Part shown: piece after piece, positions 15,534-25,075 of the stretch
Position numbering within the stretch: position 1 is the stretch's first letter
How the letters are laid out: each line of letters begins with the position of its first letter
DNA from: an uncultured Granulosicoccaceae bacterium
GTDB taxonomy: Bacteria; Pseudomonadota; Gammaproteobacteria; Granulosicoccales; Granulosicoccaceae
Length of the DNA: 64,000 bases
NCBI GenBank assembly: GCA_938041955.1
Contig: CALISD010000023.1
Span: 1 to 64,000 of the forward strand
Direction of reading: 5' to 3'
Notes under the pieces: model-generated
Databases searched by the model: none
Told to the model about the DNA's origin: nothing
Seen by the model: only the letters and a program-made list of their open reading frames with translations
Translations under genes and position numbers: made by a program

Positions 15534-16538
15534 ATGCTCACCCTCCTATCGAGCCGTGTCCGATCAGCGCTGTTTCTGCTCGTACTCGTCATGCCGAACA
15601 CTCTGATGTCCTCGGAGGCGGTAAACCCCCAACCTGACCTGTTAAAAAAGTGTTTGTACGTTTCGTCTTACCACAAGGGATACGCATGGTCTGATGCCAT
15701 AGAGAATAGCATCCGCGAAAATCTCACTGGAAAGTGCGAATTACGCCAAATAGACATGGACACGAAACGCAACAAATCCCCGGAGCATATCTTCGGCGTG
15801 CTCAATCACATCATCAAAACCATTAATGACTGGCAACCCGATATTGTTATCACCTCTGATGACAACGCTGCCAAACATCTCATTACCCCACATTATAAAG
15901 ACGATAAAATACCGTTCGTTTTCTGTGGCATCAACTGGACCGTCGATGAGTACGGCTTTCCCTTCTCAAACGTCACTGGCATTGTCGAAGTTGCGCCTGT
16001 TAAGACCATGCTGGAAGAAGCATTTGATCTCTCGGGACAAGGTCGAAAAGCGCTCTATATCGGAGCGAGTACATTATCCGAAAAGAAGAATTTCGAACGA
16101 ATCAAGATTGATGCAAATCACTTAAATATTGAAATAGAGGCAATCCATACGTCGCATTTCTCACAATGGAAGAATGCACTCAAGAAATCTTCAGAGTACG
16201 ACTTTGTTGTCATGGGAAGCAACGCAGGCATTGATGGCTGGGATGAAATCCAGGCAATCGAGACCGCACTGGAATTAAGCACAAAGATCAGTGTCACCAA
16301 CCATGAGTGGATGATGCCCTATTCGGCATTCGGCTTCACCAAGGTAGCAAGCGAACAAGGTGACTGGGCTGCCAAAGTAGCATTGAGAATACTCAACGGC
16401 ACTTCACCCGGGGAAGTACCACTGGCTTCGAACAAAAAGTGGGATCTTTGGGTGAACGAATCCCTGCTGGAAAGCATAGGTGTCAGGCCATCGCGAGGCT
16501 TGATGAGAAAAGCCAAAAAGATGCATCCGACGCTGTAA
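15534..16538 (+). CDS. periplasmic substrate-binding protein (ABC_sub_bind type)
   Basis: The 334-residue protein has a signal peptide (ALFLLVLVMPNTLMSSEA) and a two-lobe periplasmic-binding-protein fold with segments CLYVSSYHKGYAWSD, PDIVITSDDNAAKH and IPFVFCGIN, typical of the ABC transporter substrate-binding family related to TrpX. No permease or ATPase gene follows. Instead a membrane CHASE-GGDEF-EAL protein lies 250 bp downstream on the same strand, so it may deliver a ligand signal to that sensor rather than to a transporter. Confidence 0.78.
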   Translation: MLTLLSSRVRSALFLLVLVMPNTLMSSEAVNPQPDLLKKCLYVSSYHKGYAWSDAIENSIRENLTGKCELRQIDMDTKRNKSPEHIFGVLNHIIKTINDWQPDIVITSDDNAAKHLITPHYKDDKIPFVFCGINWTVDEYGFPFSNVTGIVEVAPVKTMLEEAFDLSGQGRKALYIGASTLSEKKNFERIKIDANHLNIEIEAIHTSHFSQWKNALKKSSEYDFVVMGSNAGIDGWDEIQAIETALELSTKISVTNHEWMMPYSAFGFTKVASEQGDWAAKVALRILNGTSPGEVPLASNKKWDLWVNESLLESIGVRPSRGLMRKAKKMHPTL

Positions 16539-16625
16539 TAACACTCGCAATCCCTAAATGATGGCCAAGAGACTAAAGGTGTATCCATAGCAGGCGATAC
16601 TACTTAGGTCATAGGACTATTCCAA

Positions 16626-16799
16626 ATGAGTCAACAAAGCGTACTGGATTGGGCAACGGACACTGCCACCAAAACTCTACACGGGAAACAACCAACCGAC
16701 AGTCTTCAAATCAAAGCAAGTCACCACTTGCCTGGAAAAACAAAAATACTAAAAGCAACGTATAAGTTGCAACAGGTACAGGAAGGAAATGGACCCTAA
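16626..16799 (+). CDS. possible 57-residue protein overlapping the GGDEF-EAL gene
   Basis: An ATG at 16626 opens a 57-codon frame, MSQQSVLDWATDTATKTL at its N-terminus, that ends at a TAA (16797-16799) 11 bp inside the start of the GGDEF-EAL gene. The AGGAAGG that would serve as the ribosome binding site of the larger gene lies within this ORF, so the arrangement could couple the two. The product is polar, Lys/Gln-rich, with no membrane segment and no recognisable domain. It may be a leader peptide or chance. Confidence 0.3.
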   Translation: MSQQSVLDWATDTATKTLHGKQPTDSLQIKASHHLPGKTKILKATYKLQQVQEGNGP

Positions 16800-19554
16800 A
16801 ATCACTAGTGGTTTATCAATCTGTCGTTCAAAAGTTGCTGCTATAACCATTGCAGTTTTTATATTCGTTATGGTCACGTTTGCAGCACTGTGGTTTTCTT
16901 TTTCTGCAGAAACGCGCCTGTTTGAGAAGCAGACTCTACGAACGACACAGCAGATAAACGAAAAGGTGACCCTTGCAATTGGCACGCTGCACTCAATGGG
17001 TGCTGCGCACCAGGCATCATCAAACGGTTTTGACCATCGTCAATTTGAAATGTTCGCTGACAACCTGGTGACCAATCAATCTGCAATTACTGCAACTGGC
17101 AGATATGACATGTTGCTGCATGATGATCTTGATTACTTCAAATCAGAATTGCAACTGCATGGCATGTTCATGTTCACACCCAAGTCAATTACCGACAATG
17201 GCAACATCGTGCCACTTGGAACTAAGCAACAATACAGCACCCTCGTGAGCTTTTTTCCACAGGACCCCGTATCGGCTAACTTCATCGGACTAGACTTGAG
17301 TGAAATTGACGCCACACAAAATGCCATTGTCAAAAGTGTTCAAACCTATTCCCCGGTTGCTACCGTAATACCAACTCCATGGTTTGCGAAAGGCCAAATC
17401 AATGTATTTGCTCCGTCCTACTTTGGACACTACATACCCGATAACATGCAGGATCGTCAGCTTCAAACTGATGGCGGATACTTCATAACAATGGACCTGG
17501 TGGAGATTGTCAATCAAAGCACTGAGGTCATGTTTCCCCTGACGATCGGTATCGCGCTGCACTCTGCCAGCAACGGCAAACTGATCGTAAACCAGGCACC
17601 CAGAATTCTGGACGAGCGATTCATATCCAGCTTGTTTACATCACACACTATCGAACACAATCTCGCTATCGGCAACGGATCGGCCACTATCATCTATGGC
17701 ACGCCGGCGGGCGTTACCCGCTCTCAGATTGGATCCGCTATCGGCAAAGGGCTTGGCGCTTTTTTCCTGTTTTCTATCCTCGGCACTATTGCTCTGATTC
17801 ACCGCGCCTCTCAGGCCCAAATACTGGCAAACGAGAAAGCCCTGGCAAGAGAGCGAGAGCGAGCACTTGTCACCCTAAACTCACTTCAGGATTCAGTAAT
17901 TACTACCGATTCCGGGGACAGAATAGACTACCTGAATCCTGCTGCGCTGCGTGCTTTTAAGACGAGTCGTATCGATTTATTGGGCAAGCCACTGCATGAA
18001 GTACTTGAAACCTATTTCCATAGTGATAACTCAGCCAAGCCCGACGACGCCGACGCGCAGAAAAATCATCACAGTATCAGCGCGATCAGCTCAATTAAAC
18101 GACTTATCACAGACACAGACGATGAAATTGTCTTCAACTGTAAATCATCAGCGATCACCAATAACTCCAACGGAAAAATTGGCTCTGTGCTGACTATGCG
18201 GGACATAAGCAAGGAGCACGCACTGACTACCGAGTTAGCGCACCAGGCGACTCATGATGCATTGACCGGACTCCCGAACAGACGCAAGTTTGAATCAATC
18301 ATCAACGCAATACTTCAAGACCCAGAGGCGCGAGAAGTCAGTTACCACACAATAGCCTACATTGACCTAGATCAATTCAAACTGGTAAACGATACCGCCG
18401 GACATGCAGCGGGGGATGAGCTGTTAAAGAAACTAGCTAAAGACCTATTATTATATGCACCGGAAAATATTGAAGTTGCGCGCCTTGGCGGTGACGAGTT
18501 TGGTATTTTCTGCTCTCACATGGAACGCAGCCACACAGAAGAAATAGCAAACCTATTCCATGAATTCTTTCAATCATATTTCTACCAAACGCAAGATAAT
18601 ATATTCTCAATTCGTGCAAGCATCGGATTGACAACAATCAAACCACATCACGTGACCATCAATGATGTATTGAGTGAAGTCGATATCGCCTGCTACACGG
18701 CAAAGGACGCCGGCCGCAACAATTTCATTGTTTATGACTCAGAAGATCAGGACACTAAAGACAGAGAAGGCGAAATGCTATATCTGCCGATATTACAGTC
18801 AGCAATGAAAAATGATCGGTTTGTACTTTATACACAGCCTATTGTCTCGACAGACAACGTAAATGAGTTCATCTCTCATCACTACGAATGCCTGCTACGA
18901 TTAATCGATGACAACGGTGACATCATTACTCCATATAAATTTATTGTAGCCGCAGAACGCTACGACCTTATCAGAGACATAGATAAGTGGGTAATAGAAA
19001 ACGCATTCAGTCAAATTTCAGCATTCAAAAATACACCACTGCAAGATACTATCTTCAGTATCAACCTGTCCGGGCAAAGTGCTATTGACATCACCATGCC
19101 TGATTTTATCGAAAGCATGCTGAATCAATACAAAATAAAATCATCCAACATTTGCTTTGAGCTGACTGAGACAGCGGTCATCAGCAACTTCACTCAAGCT
19201 CAAAAGCTCATAACGTTCCTTCGCGAACGCGGGTGCACCATAGCACTCGATGACTTCGGAGCTGGCGCCAGCTCGTTTGGCTACCTTAAAAATCTTGAAG
19301 TCGACTACCTTAAAATTGACGGTCAATTCGTAAAAGAGATGACCTCAAACAAAGTAGACTATGAGATGGTTCGGTCAATGAACAATGTAGGTGAAGCTTT
19401 GGGCATCAAAACGATTGCAGAATTCGTCGAAAGCGCCGACATCATGCAAGCACTTAGCGACATTAATGTAGACTATGCACAGGGATATCACGTCGGCAAA
19501 CCGGCACCAATGGAAAACTTACTTAACGCAGAAGACATCAAAGTCGCTGCGTAA
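16789..19554 (+). CDS. membrane sensor with CHASE-like, PAS, GGDEF and EAL domains
   Basis: The 921-residue protein has an N-terminal membrane helix (about residues 17-40), a periplasmic CHASE-like domain to about residue 310, a second helix (GAFFLFSILGTIALI), a PAS segment (TLNSLQDSVITTDS), then GGDEF and EAL domains. The cyclase signature RLGGDEF is intact. The EAL motif reads ECLLR, keeping Glu and Leu, and DDFGAGASSFGYL and KIDGQFVK are intact, so both c-di-GMP synthesis and hydrolysis are possible. AGGAAGG precedes the ATG. The upstream binding protein is a probable partner. Confidence 0.9.
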   Translation: MDPKITSGLSICRSKVAAITIAVFIFVMVTFAALWFSFSAETRLFEKQTLRTTQQINEKVTLAIGTLHSMGAAHQASSNGFDHRQFEMFADNLVTNQSAITATGRYDMLLHDDLDYFKSELQLHGMFMFTPKSITDNGNIVPLGTKQQYSTLVSFFPQDPVSANFIGLDLSEIDATQNAIVKSVQTYSPVATVIPTPWFAKGQINVFAPSYFGHYIPDNMQDRQLQTDGGYFITMDLVEIVNQSTEVMFPLTIGIALHSASNGKLIVNQAPRILDERFISSLFTSHTIEHNLAIGNGSATIIYGTPAGVTRSQIGSAIGKGLGAFFLFSILGTIALIHRASQAQILANEKALARERERALVTLNSLQDSVITTDSGDRIDYLNPAALRAFKTSRIDLLGKPLHEVLETYFHSDNSAKPDDADAQKNHHSISAISSIKRLITDTDDEIVFNCKSSAITNNSNGKIGSVLTMRDISKEHALTTELAHQATHDALTGLPNRRKFESIINAILQDPEAREVSYHTIAYIDLDQFKLVNDTAGHAAGDELLKKLAKDLLLYAPENIEVARLGGDEFGIFCSHMERSHTEEIANLFHEFFQSYFYQTQDNIFSIRASIGLTTIKPHHVTINDVLSEVDIACYTAKDAGRNNFIVYDSEDQDTKDREGEMLYLPILQSAMKNDRFVLYTQPIVSTDNVNEFISHHYECLLRLIDDNGDIITPYKFIVAAERYDLIRDIDKWVIENAFSQISAFKNTPLQDTIFSINLSGQSAIDITMPDFIESMLNQYKIKSSNICFELTETAVISNFTQAQKLITFLRERGCTIALDDFGAGASSFGYLKNLEVDYLKIDGQFVKEMTSNKVDYEMVRSMNNVGEALGIKTIAEFVESADIMQALSDINVDYAQGYHVGKPAPMENLLNAEDIKVAA

Positions 19555-19634
19555 CACTTGTCTGAGAAAGGCTTTGATGTTTGCCAGATACCTCTGCTGC
19601 GGGATGGTATATTATCGGCAACCCATCGGGAAAG

Positions 19635-20453
19635 ATGGCAGCTACTATAATGAGTAATACGCGAAAAACTCCACCGCCCGGCCAATCCCGATTAAAAGTC
19701 AGGTCACACGCCTCTGAAGCTGGGCAAGTCGGCTCCTCTGACAACACCGAGGCAATCAGGCAGCACGAGCAAAGCACTACTCACAATTCAAGAGACTCCT
19801 CGCCTAACCGCAAACACTCAGAATTCAAAAAACCTTTCGTCAATCCCTCCAAAAATACACGTGGTATTTTTTCATTGGCTAAAGGCTTACTGACCATTGC
19901 CATGATGGCCGTGGCTCTATATTGGACCACCTCTCCGCCAACTACACTTCTCAATGGCGAAGACTCAACAGTCGCCATCAAAACTGATGCATCGGGTGTG
20001 ATAGCTCAGCCCACCAGTGAGAGCACCGCCGCAGCCACTCCGATTACTGCTGCTCCGCAGGAACTCATTAGTTCCTCAATAACCAATGAACATAACTCTT
20101 CTAACTCAAACGAAATTCGACTAGATAAGGTGCCTGAACTTCCAACCAAAGAACAAGCGGTGACGAAACGCTGGGCGGCGGAACGGAAACTCCAAAACTC
20201 ACAAGCGACTGCCGAGATCGGAACAACTGCGACTGCGCAAATCATAGAGCAAGAAACCCCAACATCCGCGTTGCTCACAGTACAAACCTACAAAGCAACC
20301 ATGTTTTCTCACCCGACGAATACAGACGCAACAGAAACACCTATTCAGCACGGGACTCTAGTAGAACCGCTTGAAACACAAGGAGAGTGGGTTAAAATTC
20401 AAGTCAAATCGACTGGTGATATAGGCTATATCCACAGGACTCAGGTAAATTAA
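19635..20453 (+). CDS. single-pass membrane protein with C-terminal SH3-like domain
   Basis: About 272 residues from ATG 19635 (GGGAAAG upstream); ATG 19650 is an alternative, and the frame is open back to 19581. A polar basic N-terminal part precedes one membrane helix (GLLTIAMMAVALYWTT), a Ser/Thr/Ala-rich linker, and a C-terminal SH3-like domain (TYKATMFSHPTN ... QGEWVKIQVKS ... GYIHRTQVN). The layout repeats that of the protein at 12086-13207. It lies directly after the c-di-GMP gene on the same strand and may be co-transcribed. The function is unknown. Confidence 0.65.
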   Translation: MAATIMSNTRKTPPPGQSRLKVRSHASEAGQVGSSDNTEAIRQHEQSTTHNSRDSSPNRKHSEFKKPFVNPSKNTRGIFSLAKGLLTIAMMAVALYWTTSPPTTLLNGEDSTVAIKTDASGVIAQPTSESTAAATPITAAPQELISSSITNEHNSSNSNEIRLDKVPELPTKEQAVTKRWAAERKLQNSQATAEIGTTATAQIIEQETPTSALLTVQTYKATMFSHPTNTDATETPIQHGTLVEPLETQGEWVKIQVKSTGDIGYIHRTQVN

Positions 20454-20591
20454 ACAATGCCTTACAACACCTATAGGTGCAAGCAACCACAACGTTAAAG
20501 ATCCGCTACCGTGTTGCAACAGACAGTAACCCAACCACTTGCTTAAGGCTAGTGCACTAAACCAATTGTTACCTGGAGGCTTCCTCACACT

Positions 20592-22154
20592 CTATCTGGC
20601 ATCACCTTGCAATACCAAATCAGCAAGCTTCAATCGAAGAATTTTTCCAGACGGGCCTTTTGGTAATTCGTCATAGAAGTACACCTTCTTAGGCGTTTTT
20701 ACCTTTCCAACCGATTGCTCACAGAACTGCATAAGCTCCGCTTCAGTGCAGTCATAGCCTTCACGAAGCGCGACACAGGCATACACTTCCTGACCATAGT
20801 TTTCATCATCCATCGCGAAGGCGGCAGCTTCTAAAATCGCTTCATGTTTGTACAGCACATCATCAATTTCTCTGGGGGCGATATTTTCACCACCACGAAT
20901 AATTAATTCCTTCAGCCTTCCGGTGATAAAAATATAACCGTCCTGATCCTTGATACCAAGATCACCCGTTTTAAACCAATCGTCATAAAACGCACCTGAC
21001 GTAGCCTCAGGGTTTTTATAATATTCCTTCAAAACATTATCGCCACGAATAAGTAACTCACCCACTGTATCCGCCGGCAGTAATTTACCCTCTGGATCAG
21101 CTATTGCAATTTCATTACCCACAGCACAACCTACTGAACCGGGTTTTCTCGCCTTCGGTGGCATTGGGTTAGAGGCAACTGTACCGGCGGTTTCTGTCAG
21201 CCCTAGCGTTTCGATCATCGGAATGTAAAATGTCTCCTCCCACTGCTCAAGCACAACAGCCGGGAGCGGCGCCGAGGCCGAGCGTGCAAAGCGAAACTGC
21301 TCAAGGGACGGCTCGTTGCCAAAGTCATATATTTCACTCTCGGCCCTATCCAGCAAGTATTTTATGATCGTCGGTACGATACTACTCCAGGTACACTCAA
21401 AAGCAGACACTAACTGCCAATACTGCTTCACGCTAAACCTCTTCGGCATCACCACAGAACCACCACTGACCAATGGCGCTGCAACAGTCACCATTGCACC
21501 ATTAATGTGGTAAACCGGTAGTACACACAACGCTCGATCATCACTGGTCAAGTCATGACCAAGCATTACATTGCGACCACCGCTGACAATCGCAAGTTGA
21601 GAGAGGATCGCGCCTTTCGGCAACCCGGTAGAGCCGGATGTATATAACAGAAGGGCTTTGTCATCTGGTGTTGGTACTGATGATTCATCAAAGTCTGTTA
21701 AGTCTCTGGCTGGTTTAACGTCACCCCATAAAGGCCCGTCAATCTCATCAACCACAACCACTGAGACAGACCGGCCCAACTGAGGAATCAGTGAGTCCAG
21801 CATCGCTTTTAACTCAGGGGCCACAAATACAATATCTGCATCGCAGTGACCAAGCACATGCAGCATGGCCGTCTCACCAGCGACCGCATTCAAAGGGACA
21901 ATCACACGGCGATTCGCCATCACTGCCAGAAAGAGCATCGCTGCCCATTGACCATTATTCATCAGGAAAGCCACTTTCGCTTGCGGCTTGATATCGTGCG
22001 CCGCCAACTGCCGCCCAATTAAATCAACACCCTCTTTTAATGCTTGAAATCTCAGCAGTTCAAACGAGCTATCTTCCTCGGAAGGTGTAATGAGAAAGAC
22101 ATCGTCAGGTGTATTAGCCGCATGGTGATCAATATACTCTCGAATGGTATTCAT
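20592..22154 (-). CDS. sauT: AMP-forming acyl-CoA synthetase, probable sulfoacetate-CoA ligase
   Basis: The 520-residue protein is a class I adenylate-forming enzyme: LLYTSGSTGLPKGA (A3), YHINGA, ETLGLTETAG (A5), WFKTGDLG (A7), GRLKELIIRGGENIAP (A8), and catalytic Lys in PSGKILR near the C-terminus. Its start is 2 bp from the stop of an acylating aldehyde dehydrogenase gene. That pairing matches SauS-SauT of sulfoacetate catabolism, in which SauT makes sulfoacetyl-CoA from sulfoacetate, ATP and CoA. Membership of the ligase family is certain; sulfoacetate as substrate is inferred from context, and other short acids are possible. Confidence 0.6.
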   Translation of the reverse strand: MNTIREYIDHHAANTPDDVFLITPSEEDSSFELLRFQALKEGVDLIGRQLAAHDIKPQAKVAFLMNNGQWAAMLFLAVMANRRVIVPLNAVAGETAMLHVLGHCDADIVFVAPELKAMLDSLIPQLGRSVSVVVVDEIDGPLWGDVKPARDLTDFDESSVPTPDDKALLLYTSGSTGLPKGAILSQLAIVSGGRNVMLGHDLTSDDRALCVLPVYHINGAMVTVAAPLVSGGSVVMPKRFSVKQYWQLVSAFECTWSSIVPTIIKYLLDRAESEIYDFGNEPSLEQFRFARSASAPLPAVVLEQWEETFYIPMIETLGLTETAGTVASNPMPPKARKPGSVGCAVGNEIAIADPEGKLLPADTVGELLIRGDNVLKEYYKNPEATSGAFYDDWFKTGDLGIKDQDGYIFITGRLKELIIRGGENIAPREIDDVLYKHEAILEAAAFAMDDENYGQEVYACVALREGYDCTEAELMQFCEQSVGKVKTPKKVYFYDELPKGPSGKILRLKLADLVLQGDAR

Positions 22155-22156
22155 GT

Positions 22157-23572
22157 TTATTTACCATACTTCGAAAGATAAGCACCGAACAATTCATCTT
22201 CAGAGGGCTTGTCCTCCGCAACCTCTGTGACAAGGTGAGTGATATTGATAAAGTGACGATAATTTAAGTTTTCGGAAATACTGTTGCCACCCCAGGTGCC
22301 ACACCCCATGCTTAAGGTGAAGTTAAGCGCATTGTTAAAACTGCCACCGTTGCCAAATGTGTGCGCCTGATTCACCAACACTCTAACCACTTCCATACCT
22401 TCCGCAAGTCGCTCAGCATGCGTAAACTCTTTGGTATGAATGCCGCAAGAGTGCCCTTTACCCTGAACTTCCATAATGTCACGCACCAACTGCTCTGCGT
22501 GATCAAAATCAGCTGCACGATAAACTGTCAGCACAAGACTTAACTTTTCATCTGCGAATGGTGATGTTGGATCAAACTGCGCCTGCTCCGCCAGAAAATA
22601 TTTCGCCTGCTGCGCCTCGACAGAAAATCCAAGTCGCTCTGCAAAAATACTTGCATCAGTCGCAATGAGCTTTCGATTAAGCTTCCCCTGTTGCCACAAC
22701 TCTGCCTGTATGTGATCAATTTGCGCTTGCTCACACTGATAAGCACCAGCTTCAATTAAAGCACTGATTGCCTCATCGTAAATATCATCGAGAATAACCA
22801 GCGAATTTTCAGATGAACAAGACGTCGAATTATCAAACGTTTTAGAGGCAGCAATTTTGGTAGCGGCATCTTTTAGATCAGCACTGCTATCAATGATGAC
22901 CGCCACATTACCAGCCCCCACACCAAGAGCAGGCGTTCCACTGCTGTAGGCATTATGTACATTATTTTGAGAGCCGGTCGCCACTATCAAATCTGACCTC
23001 TGCATTAGCAGCGTTGTCATACTACGTGTAACAGGCGCTGGTAAAATCTGTACCAGATCTTCTGGCGCTCCCACCGTCGCAAGCGCATGTCGCATCAGGT
23101 CAACGGTAGCTGAAGTGGCACTCCAACCCGCGGGCGACGGCGCAACAATGATCGCGTTTCCGCCTTTAAGCGCCATCATACTTTTATTCACCGGGGTAGC
23201 AGCAGGGTTAGTCGACGGCGTTATAGCCGCCACCACTCCAACAGGTTTCGCATACCGCGCCATCCCATTCGCTTCATCTATCTTGCCGACTGTTGTCACG
23301 CGCATTAAATCACGCAACGTTCCAAACGTTTTACGCGTATTTTTGATCACCTTATCTTCAACATTTCCGATGCCGGTATCTTTCACAGCAAGCTCTGCCA
23401 TCGCGCGAGCATTCTCAGGTTTGTATAACGCCCAGGCAATAGCAGTCACGATTTCATCTATTTCCTGCTGTGAGGCTCCGGCAATTTTCTCCATCGCCAA
23501 CGCACCGTTTTGAATCAAGCCGTCAACCACTTCTGCTTCTTGCTGATCTATCGAGTCTTGCTGGTTTTTCAT
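22157..23572 (-). CDS. sauS: CoA-acylating aldehyde dehydrogenase, probable sulfoacetaldehyde dehydrogenase
   Basis: The 471-residue protein belongs to the CoA-acylating aldehyde dehydrogenases (EutE/AdhE-like). It shows PVGVVAAITPSTNPAATPVNK for NAD binding, NAIIVAPSPAG, and the catalytic Cys in NSTSCSSENS. The APSP form of the phosphate loop, in place of the HPRA of ethanol-type enzymes, and the linked acyl-CoA ligase point to SauS, which interconverts sulfoacetyl-CoA and sulfoacetaldehyde. It is the first gene of a two-gene operon. Sulfoacetaldehyde would also be the product of the ComDE-like enzyme at the right edge. Substrate assignment is moderate. Confidence 0.65.
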   Translation of the reverse strand: MKNQQDSIDQQEAEVVDGLIQNGALAMEKIAGASQQEIDEIVTAIAWALYKPENARAMAELAVKDTGIGNVEDKVIKNTRKTFGTLRDLMRVTTVGKIDEANGMARYAKPVGVVAAITPSTNPAATPVNKSMMALKGGNAIIVAPSPAGWSATSATVDLMRHALATVGAPEDLVQILPAPVTRSMTTLLMQRSDLIVATGSQNNVHNAYSSGTPALGVGAGNVAVIIDSSADLKDAATKIAASKTFDNSTSCSSENSLVILDDIYDEAISALIEAGAYQCEQAQIDHIQAELWQQGKLNRKLIATDASIFAERLGFSVEAQQAKYFLAEQAQFDPTSPFADEKLSLVLTVYRAADFDHAEQLVRDIMEVQGKGHSCGIHTKEFTHAERLAEGMEVVRVLVNQAHTFGNGGSFNNALNFTLSMGCGTWGGNSISENLNYRHFINITHLVTEVAEDKPSEDELFGAYLSKYGK

Positions 23573-23720
23573 AATTGCCCCGGCGCACTTGAGATGCTGC
23601 GTATTAAAAATGATTTTACGAATGGTAGAACATTGACTTGAGACTAGGGCGATAGCGAAAACAGGTCAATAGAGACCGGTCAGTTTGTCGCAATCCGTCC
23701 AGAAACAGCGCGTAATGCGC

Positions 23721-24206
23721 TTAATTGATTTGTCTGCAAAACACATAGCTAGTGGGACGGTTATAGCCCTCGTGGGCATTCTCCCGAGTTTTTACAAACC
23801 CGAGCCGCTCAAAGAATCTATGATTTTCGGCAAGTTCTACACGGGTTTCAAGCTCAAGCGTTCCACAACCGTGCTTTCGAGCTATATGTTGCGCCTTCTC
23901 GATCAGTTTTTGCCCAACACCCGCGCCACGGCAATCTGCCCGCACAGCAAGCTTACCAAGATAACAGGAAACATTTTCCGGCCTGGCAAAGGCACAACCA
24001 ATCAGTTGCTGATCTTTAAATGCCAGTATTAACGATTCTGTATGCGATTTTTCCCTCAGCGACTCCGCATTGAGTCTGTGAATTGATGACGGAGGATCAA
24101 TTCGATCATCCATATAGGCAAAAGCAGACATAAGAAACTCATGCAGCTCGGCGAAATTATCGAACGCAATTTCATCCGCCTGCGATACCGTGACAACAGA
24201 GTGCAT
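23721..24206 (-). CDS. GNAT family N-acetyltransferase
   Basis: A 161-residue protein with the acetyl-CoA-binding motif LAVRADCRGAGVGQKLIEKA and the later FFERLGFVKT strand of the GNAT fold. The acceptor cannot be deduced. It is a single gene on the minus strand between sauS and the divergent ubiX. Confidence 0.85.
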   Translation of the reverse strand: MHSVVTVSQADEIAFDNFAELHEFLMSAFAYMDDRIDPPSSIHRLNAESLREKSHTESLILAFKDQQLIGCAFARPENVSCYLGKLAVRADCRGAGVGQKLIEKAQHIARKHGCGTLELETRVELAENHRFFERLGFVKTRENAHEGYNRPTSYVFCRQIN

Positions 24207-24376
24207 CTTGTTTTATCCTAAATTATAACGGTATGTGCCTATACTTGAATTGATATACCGATGAGACACACCGGCGAAAGTCTGGTCAAATTATACCCAT
24301 GATCAGAATAGAGAAATACCAACTGGCCAGCTTACAATGACACAGGTAACATCATCACTGATACAGGAGAATACGT

Positions 24377-24982
24377 GTGGCATCCACACCAGATAGAGTG
24401 ATTGTAGGCATTAGCGGTGCGTCCGGCGCCATGCTTGGCATCAGGGCTTTGCAACTATTGCAAATAACCGGAATAGAATCTCACTTAGTCGTCTCAAAGG
24501 CAGCAGCACTGACCATTGGCAGTGAAACAAGCTTCACCCTTGATGATGTAAAAAAACTCGCAGATCATGTCTATCAGGCACCGGATATCAGTGCTGCCAT
24601 CTCTTCAGGGTCATTTAAAACCCGCGGCATGCTGATAGCACCCTGCTCTATAAAAACCATGGGAGAGATCAACAGTGGCGTGACATCAAATCTACTGAGC
24701 CGTGCAGCCGATGTTGTTCTAAAAGAACGCCGACGCCTGGTGCTCATGCTTCGCGAGTCACCACTCCACGCAGGCCATTTAAAGAGCGCGTTATCCGTCA
24801 CCGAGATGGGGGCGATTATTGCTCCACCGGTTCCCGCCTTTTACACCAATCCAAACAGCATTGATGAGATGATCACCCAAACCGTAGCCCGCACACTGGA
24901 TCTATTTGATATTGACTGCAAAGAGATCAAGCGCTGGGGAGAAGATCTTAACCTGGGGTCTAATAAACCTCAGTCTACATAA
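24377..24982 (+). CDS. ubiX: flavin prenyltransferase UbiX
   Basis: The 201-residue protein begins with a GTG at 24377 (AGGAGA six bases upstream) and shows VGISGASGAMLGIRAL, the flavin-binding APCSIKTMGEI and the ERRRLVLMLRESPLH segment characteristic of UbiX. The enzyme prenylates FMN with dimethylallyl phosphate to make the cofactor of UbiD-type decarboxylases, used in ubiquinone synthesis. The length is typical. An intrinsic terminator follows its stop codon, so it is probably monocistronic. Confidence 0.95.
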   Translation: MASTPDRVIVGISGASGAMLGIRALQLLQITGIESHLVVSKAAALTIGSETSFTLDDVKKLADHVYQAPDISAAISSGSFKTRGMLIAPCSIKTMGEINSGVTSNLLSRAADVVLKERRRLVLMLRESPLHAGHLKSALSVTEMGAIIAPPVPAFYTNPNSIDEMITQTVARTLDLFDIDCKEIKRWGEDLNLGSNKPQST

Positions 24983-25009
24983 GCCGGGCCTATATCAGGC
25001 CGGGCTTTT
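24982..25009 (+). terminator. intrinsic terminator of ubiX
   Basis: AGCCGGGCCT (24982-24991) pairs with AGGCCGGGCT (24996-25005 region) with one G-G mismatch, a short ATATC loop and TTTT directly after. It begins at the last base of the ubiX stop codon. Confidence 0.75.
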
Positions 25010-25075
25010 ATAAAGAGACCGGTTGACGCAGTCTCTGTACATCCATGGCTATCTACATGCCTGCAGCTAAGCCCG

